A stretch of DNA of 64,000 nt from Nocardioides litoris (GTDB taxonomy: Bacteria; Actinomycetota; Actinomycetes; Propionibacteriales; Nocardioidaceae). Below the pieces are notes generated by a model. It saw nothing but the letters and a program-made list of their open reading frames with translations. It did not search any database and had not been told where the DNA came from. Each line of letters begins with the position of its first letter. Positions within the stretch are counted from its first letter, which is position 1. The stretch is from assembly GCF_006346315.1 (NCBI RefSeq), contig NZ_VDMR01000008.1:310001-374000 (forward strand), read 5' to 3'. A program made the position numbers and the translations under genes. This document shows, piece after piece, positions 11,979-22,677 of the stretch.

Positions 11979-12605
11979 ATGTCCGCCCGCACCCCCGCGC
12001 TCGCCCTGGCCGGCCTGCTTGCCGGCCCGCTGCTCGCCGTGACCGCCGTGACCACCGCCGCCCCGGCCCAGGCGCAGGTGCTGCCCTCCGACGACGTGTT
12101 CCTCGTCTACGCCGGCAGCCGCTACACCCTGGCCCCGCTGGCCAACGACGGCGCCGTCGGCGACCGCGGCCGCCCCCGCCTGTGCGGCCTGCGCGGCGGC
12201 CACCCGTCCCGCGCGTACGTCGAGACGTCCGGCGACCGGGTCGTCGTCGAGGCCCTCGGGGGCTGGCGGGGCACGCTCACCTACACCTACGACGTGTGCG
12301 ACGGCGAGTCCCGCGCGTCGGCGACCATGACCGTCGAGGTCGACGCCCTCCTCGACCTGCGGGCCAGGCGCAAGCGCGGTGCACCCGGCGCCTTCGTCGT
12401 GCGCAACCCCAACCAGGTGCCGGTCACGGTGAGCTGGGGCAGCGAGTCCTCCGGCCGGCCCTCGGGCACCCGGTCGGTGCCGGCCAACCGCGCCGTCACC
12501 CTCAAGGTCCGCCAGGCCTCGGCCTACTGGGTCGGGTTCGTGCGCGACCGCGGGGTCGTCGTCACGGCCGGCGACGGCGTCGTCCGGGGCCTGCGCCGCC
12601 GCTGA
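11979..12605 (+). CDS. Secreted Ig-like domain protein, paralogue 2
   Basis: 208 residues. The signal peptide is clear (ALALAGLLAGPLLAVTAV, cleavage near AQA|Q at about residue 37). The mature part has the order of its upstream neighbour: an Ig-like segment with LAPLANDGAVGDRGRPRLC and TYTYDVCDG, then VVRNPNQVPVTVSWGSES, then a short VRGLRRR end that mirrors VRGVQHRR in the first protein. Both pairs of Cys are conserved in position. ATG 11979 follows AGGAG at 11970-11974, the same spacer style as paralogue 1. It is probably a local duplication; the role is unknown. Confidence 0.75.
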   Translation: MSARTPALALAGLLAGPLLAVTAVTTAAPAQAQVLPSDDVFLVYAGSRYTLAPLANDGAVGDRGRPRLCGLRGGHPSRAYVETSGDRVVVEALGGWRGTLTYTYDVCDGESRASATMTVEVDALLDLRARRKRGAPGAFVVRNPNQVPVTVSWGSESSGRPSGTRSVPANRAVTLKVRQASAYWVGFVRDRGVVVTAGDGVVRGLRRR

Positions 12606-12629
12606 GCCCGCGCGCCACGAGCTCCTCGC

Positions 12630-14195
12630 TCAGCGGAGCCAGGCCCGCAGCCGCGCCTTGCGCACCCGTTGCCAGACCTCGCCGAACTCCGCCTCCAGCG
12701 TCTCGCCCCGCGCCGCCTCGCGCGCGTGCAGCACGCCGTAGGTGAAGGCGTTCTCGCCGTCCGTGGCGGCGGCGCGGGCGATCCGCAGCAGCTCGACGCG
12801 GGCCACGGCGCTGTCGTTGCGGTCACCCAGCACCTGGGTGACGTCCTGGGCGGCCTTGCGCAGGCGCTTGGCGTCGCCGCCCCAGCCCGGCTCGAGCGCC
12901 TCGCAGGCGTAGCGGGCGCGCTTGGCCGCCTTGCGGACGTCGTGCAGGGCCTCGTCGATCGCCTCGTCGGCGCTCGCCGCCGCCCCGCCGGACCCGGCCG
13001 GCCCCGCGGCGCGCACGTCCTGCAGCGCGACCACCAGGTCGACGCGCTGCCGCAGCCGCCGCCAGTCGCGGGCGACCCGGTCGAGCAGCACCTCCGCCGC
13101 CGGCGCCTCGGCGGCGTCGGTGAACGGGGGGCGGGCCTCCAGGGCGGCGAGCCGCCGCAGCAGCCGCAGGTAGCGCGGGGAGTCGAGGACGGCCTGCGCG
13201 TGGCCGTCGGCGGCGCGCAGCCGCTCGGCGTACGTCCGGTCGATGCGGCGCCGCACCGGGCCGACCACCAGCCCCCGTGGCAGCTCGTCGACCAGCTCGC
13301 GCAGCCTCTCGTGCATGACCTCGGCGTCGCGACCGTCGCCGAGCGTGCGGGCCAGCCAGCGCAGCTCGTCGCGCAGCGGGTCGGTGACGGTGCGGTCGAC
13401 CACCGGCCGGTAGGTCGCCAGCGCACCGCGCAGCCGTCGGCAGGTCACCCGCAGCTGGTGGACGCCGTCGTCGACCCCGCGTCGTACGTCGCAGTCGCGG
13501 TGGCGCAGCTCGCCCACGAGCTCGGCGAGGCGGCCGTGCAGCACCTCCCCCGCCGTCCGGTCGGCGTCGTCGGACCCGGGTCGGGGTGCGGCGGGATGGG
13601 CGGCGAGCCGCTCGGCCAGGACGGTCCCGATCTTGCGCTGCTCCTGGGCGGGGTGGATGCCGGCCTCGGCCAGGAGCTCCTCGGCGGCGTCGAGCAGCGC
13701 CGGTCCGGCGCCGACGAGCTCGACCTCGACCTCGCGCCAGGACGAGCCCGGCCGACCGTCGGCGGGCGTGCCCACCACCGCGTCGTCGGCGACCTCGGCC
13801 AGGGTCTCCCCGGCGGCGTCGAGGAGCAGGCGGGTGGTGCGCACCGTCTCGACCGTGGCCACCGGAGCCAGGGAGCGGCCGTGGCTCCACGCCGTCACCG
13901 CCCGGGCCAGCGGGGCCGGCACCCGCTGTGCCGAGCCGAGCGCCCGGCGCAGCTCGTCGCGGCCGTCGCCCGCCGGCACCTTGAGGTGCCATCCCTCGTC
14001 GAGGCCACCCGTGCGCCGCCGCAGGGTCACCCCGCCACGCACCAGCGCGAGGTCGTCGGTGTCGAGGTAGGTCGCGGCGAGGGTGTCGGTGCGGGGCTCG
14101 CCCACCGAGGCCACCCCGGGCAGCGCGGACAGGTCGGGCAGGACGTCGGTGGCGTCGAGGGCCCAGGCCCGCTCGACCTCGTGGTGCGCGCTCAC
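12630..14195 (-). CDS. CYTH and CHAD domain protein
   Basis: 521 residues. The N-terminal 200 residues form a CYTH (triphosphate tunnel metalloenzyme) domain, starting with HHEVERAWAL, a variant of the ExExK motif, and later basic and acidic strand residues. Residues about 210-521 form a helical CHAD domain rich in conserved His and Arg (HQLRVTCRRLRGALATYR; HDVRKAAKRARYACEAL). CYTH-CHAD proteins are linked in the literature to inorganic tri/polyphosphate, with CHAD binding polyphosphate granules. The GTG start at 14195 has an AT-containing TACTAC/TAGGGG stretch directly upstream, compatible with leaderless transcription. It is convergent with the Ig-like gene 24 bp away. Confidence 0.88.
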   Translation of the reverse strand: MSAHHEVERAWALDATDVLPDLSALPGVASVGEPRTDTLAATYLDTDDLALVRGGVTLRRRTGGLDEGWHLKVPAGDGRDELRRALGSAQRVPAPLARAVTAWSHGRSLAPVATVETVRTTRLLLDAAGETLAEVADDAVVGTPADGRPGSSWREVEVELVGAGPALLDAAEELLAEAGIHPAQEQRKIGTVLAERLAAHPAAPRPGSDDADRTAGEVLHGRLAELVGELRHRDCDVRRGVDDGVHQLRVTCRRLRGALATYRPVVDRTVTDPLRDELRWLARTLGDGRDAEVMHERLRELVDELPRGLVVGPVRRRIDRTYAERLRAADGHAQAVLDSPRYLRLLRRLAALEARPPFTDAAEAPAAEVLLDRVARDWRRLRQRVDLVVALQDVRAAGPAGSGGAAASADEAIDEALHDVRKAAKRARYACEALEPGWGGDAKRLRKAAQDVTQVLGDRNDSAVARVELLRIARAAATDGENAFTYGVLHAREAARGETLEAEFGEVWQRVRKARLRAWLR

Positions 14196-14232
14196 GCCCC
14201 TAGTAGTAGCGGACCGGGGTGAACGCCCCGGC

Positions 14233-15485
14233 TCACCCGCCCGGGATCGGCGCCGCGGGGTCGTGGGGCACCCGCGTCCAGACGAACGTGGCGCACTCGA
14301 GGTGGGTGGGGTGCACGTGCAGCGTCTCGCCGCGGTGGTAGCCCTCCACGCCGACGAGGCGGCCGTCGGGTCCGACGGTGAAGGCGTGCTGGAAGGCGCC
14401 CGTCTGCAGCCCGCGCACCTCGAGCCGGCCGTCCTGCCAGCGCCAGTCCTGGGCGGTGTGGCCCCAGAACCACAGCCCGAGCAGCGGCTCGGCGACGGCA
14501 GGGACCGCGGTGGTGGGCTCCCACGGCTCGGCCGGCCCGGGCTCGGGTCCGGTCAGCAGGGCCGCCGGCACGCCGTCGGCGAGCAGGCCGGTCGTGGCGT
14601 CGGCCAGCACCACCGCGCCGTCCCCCGTGGCCGGGTCGACGAACAGCGAGGCCACGAAGCCCGGCATCGACCCCGTGTGCCCGACGTACGTCGTCCCGCC
14701 GGCCTCGACCCGTCGCAGCCCGAGCCCGTAGCCCGGGTCGAGGCGGGGCTCGCGCATCTCGGCCAGGGTGGCCCTGGCGAGCAGGTCGGCGCCGCGGGGG
14801 TGGCGACCGGCGAGGAAGGCGGCCCAGGTGGCCAGGTCGCCCACGGTGCTCCACAGCTGGCCGGCCGGGCCCATGGCGCCGGTGTCGGTGTGCGGCTCCT
14901 CGGCCAGCCGGCCCGTGAAGTGCTCGACGCTGTGCCCCTGTGCGTGCGGGGCGACCGGACCCCACGTGGTGCGGTCCATGCCGAGCGGGTCGAGCAGCCG
15001 CTCCTGCGCGACCTCGCGCCACGGCGCGCCCCGGTGCCGTTCGACGACGCCGCCCAGCAGGCCGTAGCCGAGGTTGGAGTAGTGGTAGAACGGCTCGTCC
15101 CCCGGCCCGACCACCGCGCCCGAGCCGTCGTGGGCCGCGAGGAGCGCGTCGAGGTCGCCGCCGTCGGTGCGCTCCCACCACGGGCCGGCGGGCTCGCTCT
15201 GCATCCCGCCGGTGTGGCCGAGCAGGTCGGCCAGCACCACGTCGGCGTACCCGCGCACGGGCAGGTGGTCGCCGAGCCGGTCGTCGAGCGAGAGCACGCC
15301 CTCGTCGCGCAGCTGCAGCACCAGGACGGCGGTCAGGGTCTTGGTGATCGACCCGATCCGGTAGGCGGTGGCCGGGTCGGCCCGCACCCCTGCGCTGTCG
15401 GCGACCTCGCCGCCCCGCAGCACCGCGCCGACCACCGAGGGCAGCCGGCCGCGGCGCTGGAGGGCGACGAGCCGCGTCTGCAGGC

Positions 15486-15489
<4 letters not shown>
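14233..15489 (-). CDS. Class C beta-lactamase-like serine hydrolase
   Basis: 418 residues. The penicillin-binding serine hydrolase motifs are all present: SITK (SxxK) at about residue 48, YSN within YHYSNLGYGLLGG at about 148, and HTG within YVGHTGSMPG at about 285 in the place of KTG. Members are D-Ala-D-Ala carboxypeptidases, esterases or peptidases. No signal peptide is seen from the chosen start. GTG 15489 overlaps the gcvP stop by 4 bp (GTGA); longer in-frame starts would overlap gcvP coding sequence, so they are unlikely. Coupling to gcvP puts it under the glycine riboswitch transcript, an odd pairing that may just reflect read-through. Confidence 0.82.
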
Positions 15490-18386
<2,897 letters not shown>

Positions 18387-18459
18387 AGGGGCTCCTCGGG
18401 TCGGATGACCGGTCGCCTCCCCCTCTGTCACCCCGCCGGTGGGGCTCCACAGGTGCCTG

Positions 18460-18548
18460 CTCCGCGCGGTCCGGTTGCCTGAGAGGTTCCGGGGAGGAAT
18501 TGCCCCTTCGGCGCTTGCCTGCTGCACAAGACTCTCCCGCGCGGGATC
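18460..18548 (-). ncRNA. Glycine riboswitch (single gcvT-type aptamer) upstream of gcvP
   Basis: Read on the minus strand, the segment has the glycine aptamer pattern. A closing helix of CCGCGCGG on both sides is followed by GGGAGAGTC, then the CGCCGAAGGGGCAA core with its GCCGAAGG/GGCAA signature, then CTCTCAGGCA and CGGAC. A second complete aptamer is not seen; the following 70 nt contain a CCCC-ACCGGC-GGGG hairpin (18431-18444) and then the gcvP ribosome site. Known glycine riboswitches in this position raise expression of the cleavage system when glycine is plentiful. A likely promoter has -10 TAGCCT at about 18563-18568 and TGACCG 17 bp upstream. Confidence 0.93.
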
Positions 18549-18613
18549 ATCAGCCGTTCCAGGCTAGCCGACCGGTCGTCATGCGGTCAGATCCACGCCA
18601 GCCAGAGGTGCGG

Positions 18614-19096
18614 TCAGAGGTGGGCCGGGCCGCCGTCCCACGCCACGGCCAGATCGAGGCGGGCACGGAGGTCGGCCGGCATGTCGGGCAGCCCGTCCAG
18701 CGGCCACCACCGGGCGTCGGTCGACTCCTCGTCCGCGGCCCGCGGCTCGCCCGAGACCCAGCGGCAGCGGAAGGTCAGGTCGAGGTACTGCGCCCGGTCG
18801 CCGTTGTCGTAGGTCATCTCGGGCAGCACGTGCACTCGCACGAGGCCCTCGACCTCGCAGACGACGCCCGCCTCCTCCAGGCACTCGCGCACCGCGGTCG
18901 TCGCCGGGTGCTCCCCCGGGTCGACGACCCCGGTGACGGGCGTCCACCACCCGTTGTCGGAGCGCTCGACGAGCAGCACCTCGTCGGCACCGCCGTCGGG
19001 CGCCGGTCGCAGCACCACCGCGGTCGCGCCCGGCATCCACAGCAGCGCGGTGCCGACCTTCTCGCGCAGGGCCAGGACGTACGGCGGGGTGGGCAC
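18614..19096 (-). CDS. Nudix hydrolase
   Basis: 160 residues. The Nudix box is complete and correctly spaced: G(x5)E(x7)REUxEExGU appears as GVVDPGEHPATTAVRECLEE followed by AGV at about residues 57-79. It hydrolyses a nucleoside diphosphate linked to another moiety; the substrate cannot be read from the sequence. The GTG start at 19096 has TAGCGT (19103-19108) 6 nt upstream, a leaderless arrangement. It lies between gcvP and merR on the same strand, in the place of the Rv1831 position of M. tuberculosis, but it is not that gene. Confidence 0.88.
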   Translation of the reverse strand: MPTPPYVLALREKVGTALLWMPGATAVVLRPAPDGGADEVLLVERSDNGWWTPVTGVVDPGEHPATTAVRECLEEAGVVCEVEGLVRVHVLPEMTYDNGDRAQYLDLTFRCRWVSGEPRAADEESTDARWWPLDGLPDMPADLRARLDLAVAWDGGPAHL

Positions 19097-19133
19097 CCGG
19101 CCACGCTAGACCGCCGGCGCCCCGGCGTACGAC

Positions 19134-19164
19134 GACGGCCCGCCGCAGGCTGCGACGGGCCGTC
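19134..19164 (-). terminator. Hairpin terminator candidate after merR regulator 1
   Basis: Arms GACGGCCCG (19134-19142) and CGGGCCGTC (19156-19164) pair perfectly over 9 bp, and the 13-nt centre can form a further short CGCA/TGCG stem. It sits just past the merR stop and before the Nudix promoter. There is no U run, as is common for high-GC actinobacterial terminators. Confidence 0.5.
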
Positions 19165-19190
19165 TGGACCGTGAGGACTCGGGCGGGGTG

Positions 19191-19796
19191 TCAGCCGGTC
19201 TGGCGCGCCTGGCGCCGGGCGGCGAGCTCGTCGCCCGCGCTGGGCGCGGCCGGGGCGGCGGTCTCGGTGGCCTTCTCGCTGGGCAGCTCGGTGAGGGTGC
19301 CCTCGAGCTCGCGCCACACACCGCCGATGGCGATGCCGAACACGCCCTGGCCGCCCTGGAGCAGGTCGATGACCTCGTCGTTGGAGGTGCACTCGTAGAC
19401 CGAGGCGCCGTCGCTCATCAGGGTCACGGTGGTCAGGTCGTCGGTGCCGCGCTCGCGCAGGTGGTTGACCGCGACCCGGATCTGCTGCAGGGAGATGCCG
19501 GCGTCGAGCAGCCGCTTGATGACCTTGAGGATGAGGATGTCGCGGAAGGAGTACAGCCGCTGCGACCCCGACCCCTTCGCGCCGCGCACCTCGGGCTCGA
19601 TGAGCCCGGTGCGGGCCCAGTAGTCGAGCTGGCGGTAGGTGATGCCGGCGGCGTTGCACGCGGTCGGGCCGCGGTAGCCCCGGTCGCTGGGCAGCGGGGA
19701 GACGTCGTCGGTGAAGAGCAGCCCCTGCTCCTCCGCGGCCTCGGCGGCCTCGGCCTCGCGGCCGTCGGCGCCGTCCTGCGGCTTCTGCTCGAACAC
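19191..19796 (-). CDS. MerR-family regulator 1 (Rv1830-like)
   Basis: 201 residues. A winged-helix MerR DNA-binding domain spans residues about 45-120 (GITYRQLDYWARTGLIEPEV; RLYSFRDILILKVIKRLLDAG). A C-terminal part with QGVFGIAIGGVWRELEGTL and an Ala/Pro-rich tail follows. The acidic N-terminal 40 residues are variable. Gene order (gcvP, regulator, bifunctional nuclease, second MerR, garA) matches the Rv1832-Rv1827 region of M. tuberculosis. The GTG start at 19796 follows a GGAGGA ribosome site; upstream in-frame starts lie beyond the promoter at 19894-19922. Confidence 0.87.
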   Translation of the reverse strand: MFEQKPQDGADGREAEAAEAAEEQGLLFTDDVSPLPSDRGYRGPTACNAAGITYRQLDYWARTGLIEPEVRGAKGSGSQRLYSFRDILILKVIKRLLDAGISLQQIRVAVNHLRERGTDDLTTVTLMSDGASVYECTSNDEVIDLLQGGQGVFGIAIGGVWRELEGTLTELPSEKATETAAPAAPSAGDELAARRQARQTG

Positions 19797-19893
19797 TGCG
19801 GTCCTCCGGGTCTCTTGCTTCGCGGCCGGCGGCCCTGCAGCTCCGGGGAAGGTGTCGGGGGCGACACGCGTGGAGTTACAACGAAGACACTCG

Positions 19894-19922
19894 ACGGTAC
19901 GACGTCCGCCCGACCCGGTCAA
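19894..19922 (-). promoter_or_regulatory. Sigma-70-type promoter of merR regulator 1
   Basis: On the minus strand, TTGACC (plus-strand 19917-19922) and TACCGT (19894-19899) are separated by exactly 17 bp, a near-consensus housekeeping promoter. The leader before GTG 19796 would be about 90 nt and contains the small inverted repeat GTGTCG-gggg-CGACAC at 19852-19867, which could be an operator or a weak hairpin. Confidence 0.6.
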
Positions 19923-19983
19923 AGAACCTCCCGGCGTGTCGCAACCCTCACCCTCCACTCGACCCTGACGGTCTGGACGGCCC

Positions 19984-20080
19984 GGCCGGCACGCATGCAA
20001 CTCACCGTCCGGTGGTCTTCCCCGCCCGCATTCGGGCGGGGAAGAACGTACGACGGTGAGGGAGTGGCCCCGACCGGGCC
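19984..20080 (+). repeat. Left copy of the 96-bp inverted repeat (nested hairpin)
   Basis: Internally palindromic: outer stem CTCACCGTC (20001-20009) with GACGGTGAG (20052-20060), and inner stem CTTCCCCGCCCG (20017-20028) with CGGGCGGGGAAG (20033-20044) around a CATT loop. Both stems are perfect. Compared with the reverse complement of the right copy it shares exact blocks of 19 bp (19995-20013), 25 bp (centred on the inner stem) and 13 bp (20055-20067). It lies in the 304-bp stretch between merR regulator 1 and the DUF559 gene, where no other gene is seen. Confidence 0.85.
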
Positions 20081-20100
20081 GCCCGCTCCCCCGGGCTGGC

Positions 20101-21150
20101 TCAGCCGGCCGACGGCCGCCCGTCGCGTCCACGGAGCTCCCGGGCGTTGCGCGCGAGGTGCTCGGGCAGCTCGAGACCGAACCGCCGCTCCGACTCCCGC
20201 AGGTCGGCCCGGATGCGGGCCCGGGCAGCCGCCCGGCCGGAGAAGAAGTCGGACCAGTAGAGGTTGGTGACGCCCAGGCCCTCCCCCGTCAGCAGCCGCT
20301 CCCGCTTGCGCTCGTCGAAGAGCACGGCACGCGCCTCGCGGTCGGCCACGCCACCCTGCTCGGGCGTCAGCACCTTGACCAGCCCGTGCGTCTCGAACAC
20401 GTGGCACCCCACCCGCAGGTCGGCCCACGCCACGCGTCCGTCGGCCAGCACCACGGGGAACTGCGGGTCGACCGCGAGGCCCATCTCGAGCAGCAGCTCG
20501 CGGGCGAGGGACTCGATCGGCGTCTCCGCACGGCCGTCCGCGGCCTCGATGACGTTGCGCACCGTGGTGACGTAGGGCCAGCTGCGCATCGAGTCCACCG
20601 CCTCCCACAGGTCGCCGCGACGTACGCCGAGGCGCAGCGCGCTGTCGGCGGTGACCAGGCCGGCGCGGAACCCGTGCTCGCGCGCCACGTCGCACACCGT
20701 CCGGGCCGCGTCGAGCGCGGGCGTGCCGTCCACGTCGACCACCTGGCCGTCGCGGTAGCGGGCGAGGTGGTGCTTGACCCGGCCCTTGGTCCACGCGTTG
20801 GTGAACCCCGGCCGCGTGATGTGGGCGTGTGCGTCCTCGTCGGCCAGCACCGCCAGCCCGAGCAGGTGCGCCGCCGAGTCGTGGCTGAGCACCCACGCCC
20901 TCCGCATCGCCATGACCGCGGCCCGCGCCCGGAGCAGTGGACGCTCCCGGTACGGCTCGGCGGCCCGCCAGACCTCACCGTCGCCGTACACCCCGCGGTG
21001 GGCGACGACCCACTCCGAGTCGCGCAGGAGCGCGGTGATGATGGTCGGGCTCAGGCCGAGGTCGAGGGCGTCAGCCCGGGTGATGAGGCCGTGCTGCGCC
21101 GACATGCGGGCGAGCACGCGGGGCGTGGTGCGGACCGGACGAGAGGTCAT
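20101..21150 (-). CDS. AbiEi-like winged-helix plus DUF559 (Vsr-like) endonuclease-type protein
   Basis: 349 residues. The N-terminal 60 residues resemble the winged helix of type IV antitoxins (HGLITRADALDLGLSPTIIT, then WVVAHRGVYGD). The middle has the common CxxxE-like switch to LSHDSAAHLLGL. The C-terminal third reads as DUF559, a PD-(D/E)XK/Vsr-related fold: ETPIESLARELLLEMGL, PQFPVV, VAWADLRVG and FETHGLVK, then FDERKRERLL. A DNA-binding or nicking role is inferred from fold only. Start ATG 21150 was chosen as the first plausible start; upstream bases run into the repeat. Such genes are often multicopy in Nocardioidaceae. The flanking inverted repeats are described separately. Confidence 0.72.
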   Translation of the reverse strand: MTSRPVRTTPRVLARMSAQHGLITRADALDLGLSPTIITALLRDSEWVVAHRGVYGDGEVWRAAEPYRERPLLRARAAVMAMRRAWVLSHDSAAHLLGLAVLADEDAHAHITRPGFTNAWTKGRVKHHLARYRDGQVVDVDGTPALDAARTVCDVAREHGFRAGLVTADSALRLGVRRGDLWEAVDSMRSWPYVTTVRNVIEAADGRAETPIESLARELLLEMGLAVDPQFPVVLADGRVAWADLRVGCHVFETHGLVKVLTPEQGGVADREARAVLFDERKRERLLTGEGLGVTNLYWSDFFSGRAAARARIRADLRESERRFGLELPEHLARNARELRGRDGRPSAG

Positions 21151-21251
21151 GGCGCTGCAGCGTGCCCTGTCGTACGGCGGCGCGCTCGCCTGCGGACGCA
21201 GCCTGTGGACAGCCACGGGGCGCGACGGCGCGCTGCCGCCCGGACAGCCCC

Positions 21252-21347
21252 GGCCCGGCGGGCACTCCCTCACCGCTGGCACCTCTTCCCCGCCCGAATG
21301 CGGGCGGGTGAGTCGACCGGACGGTGAGTTGCATCCCCGGGCCGGCC
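21252..21347 (-). repeat. Right copy of the 96-bp inverted repeat
   Basis: Reverse-complement copy of 19984-20080. The inner stem is CTTCCCCGCCCG (21285-21296) with CGGGCGGGTGAG (21301-21312), two mismatches; the outer stem is CTCACCGCT (21269-21277) with GACGGTGAG (21320-21328), also imperfect, so the right hairpin has decayed relative to the left. It ends 7 bp beyond the bifunctional nuclease stop, and could serve as its terminator. Confidence 0.85.
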
Positions 21348-21354
21348 GGCGAGA

Positions 21355-21825
21355 TCAGTGCTCTGCTTCGAAGTCCTCGGGCGTGACGTGGTCGAGGAAC
21401 TCGCGGAACTTCTCGACCTCGTCCTCCTGCTCGGCGGGGACGGCGAGGCCGGCCTCGTCGAGGACGTCCTCGGAGCACACGATGCGGGTGCCCGTGCGCA
21501 GGGCGAGGGCGATGGAGTCCGACGGGCGGGCGCTCACCTCGACGCCCGAGCCGAAGACCAGGTTGGCGAAGAACACCCCGTCCTTGACGTCGGTGATCTG
21601 CACCTCGCTCAGCGCGTTGCCGGTGGCCTCGATGACGTCCTTGAACAGGTCGTGGGTCAGCGGGCGCGGGGGGACGACGCCCTGCTGGGCGAAGGCGATC
21701 GCGGTCGCCTCGACGGCGCCGATCCAGATCGGCAGGTACCGCTCGCCGGAGACCTCGCGCAAGAGCACGATCGGCTGGTTCGACGGCATCTCGACCCGCA
21801 CACCCATGACGTCCACCTCGCGCAT
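21355..21825 (-). CDS. Bifunctional nuclease family protein (DUF151, Rv1829-like)
   Basis: 156 residues. The DUF151 pattern is clear: REVDVMGVRVE at the start, QPIVLLREVSGERYLPIWIG, PRPLTHDLFKDVIEATG and SARPSDSIALALRTGTRI. Plant and bacterial members have reported RNase/DNase activity, but the bacterial role is poorly defined. An acidic C-terminal tail follows. Start ATG 21825 has TAGGGT (21832-21837) 6 nt upstream, a leaderless layout. The genomic position between two MerR genes is conserved in actinobacteria. Confidence 0.92.
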   Translation of the reverse strand: MREVDVMGVRVEMPSNQPIVLLREVSGERYLPIWIGAVEATAIAFAQQGVVPPRPLTHDLFKDVIEATGNALSEVQITDVKDGVFFANLVFGSGVEVSARPSDSIALALRTGTRIVCSEDVLDEAGLAVPAEQEDEVEKFREFLDHVTPEDFEAEH

Positions 21826-21899
21826 GCGTCCACCCTAGACCCGCCCCGGTCGACCCCGCTCCACCCGAGCCAGCGGGTCAGCGACAGGTCAGCGGTGGG

Positions 21900-22667
21900 T
21901 CAGGACCGCTTGAGCCCGGCCTTGACCAACGTGGCGTGCAGCCGGACCGAGAGCGCGGCGACCTGGGTGGCCACCTCGTCGGCCCGGGCCGCGGCGCCGG
22001 CGTCGCGGCCGCGTCGTACGGGCGCCACGACCTGCTCGACGAGCCCGACCTCGCGGTCGGCGGCGGCCCGGAAGCCGCGCAGGTGCCGCGGCTCGAGCCC
22101 GTACGCCGCCAGCTCGCGCGCCGTGGTGGCGATGACGAGCGCGTCGGTGTCGTAGTGGCCGGTGCCCGGGCGCGGCGTGATCAGCCCGAACTGCTCGAGC
22201 TCGGCCAGCAGCGCCTCGTCGACCTCGGCGATCTTGAGCAGCTCACGACGCGAGAGGCGCAGCTGGTCGCGCCGGGCGAAGGACTCCGCCGACGGCGTGC
22301 CGTCGCCGGCCAGCGCGACCGTGGGCACCGTCGGGACCACGGGGTCGACGGGCGGCGGCTCGAGGCCGCGGTCGAGGGCGTCGAGGTGCTCGGCGATCAC
22401 CTTGAGCGGCAGGTAGTGGTCGCGTTGCATGGTCAGGGCGTAGCGCAGCCGGTCGACGTCGGAGGGGCGGAACTTGCGGTAGCCCGCCGGGGTGCGCTCG
22501 GGCCGGATCAGGCCCTCCTCCTCCCAGAACCGGATCTTGGGGATGGAGATCGCCGGGAAGTCGGGGCGCAGCTGGTCGAGGACCTGCCCGATCGTCATCG
22601 TGGCGGGAGCCTCGGCCCCCTCGGCGGGCCGTTCGGCGGGACGGCCGCCGGGGGCCGTGCTCGGCAC
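21900..22667 (-). CDS. MerR-family regulator 2 (Rv1828-like)
   Basis: 255 residues. The N-terminal helix-turn-helix with FPAISIPKIRFWEEEGLI, then GYRKFRPSDVDRLRYAL, matches MerR. A linker follows, then a C-terminal domain (ELLKIAEVDEALLAELEQFG; LEPRHLRGFRAAADREVGL) that in Rv1828 forms the dimer/ligand region. I chose GTG 22667, 11 nt after the garA stop, because relatives carry about 10 residues before the MTIGQVL segment; ATG 22598 is the alternative (232 residues). It is co-transcribed with garA. Confidence 0.88.
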   Translation of the reverse strand: MPSTAPGGRPAERPAEGAEAPATMTIGQVLDQLRPDFPAISIPKIRFWEEEGLIRPERTPAGYRKFRPSDVDRLRYALTMQRDHYLPLKVIAEHLDALDRGLEPPPVDPVVPTVPTVALAGDGTPSAESFARRDQLRLSRRELLKIAEVDEALLAELEQFGLITPRPGTGHYDTDALVIATTARELAAYGLEPRHLRGFRAAADREVGLVEQVVAPVRRGRDAGAAARADEVATQVAALSVRLHATLVKAGLKRS

Positions 22668-22677
22668 GACCCAGGCC

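Larger units (their letters stand above)
19981..21350. mobile_element. Candidate nuclease-bearing element bounded by inverted hairpin repeats
   Basis: A single gene (DUF559/AbiEi-like, 20101-21150) is framed by two repeats of about 96 bp in opposite orientation (19984-20080 and 21252-21347), starting 20 bp past the gene's stop and about 100 bp before its start. The unit separates merR regulator 1 from the bifunctional nuclease, which are near neighbours in related genomes. The outer tips share GGCCGGC. I saw no target-site duplication and no known transposase, so mobility is inferred from layout only. The repeats could instead be terminators that share ancestry. Confidence 0.45.

Noticed and set aside
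18387..18460. Second glycine aptamer between the first one and gcvP
   Set aside because: Core signature bases are missing; only a small GC hairpin (18431-18444) and the ribosome site are visible.
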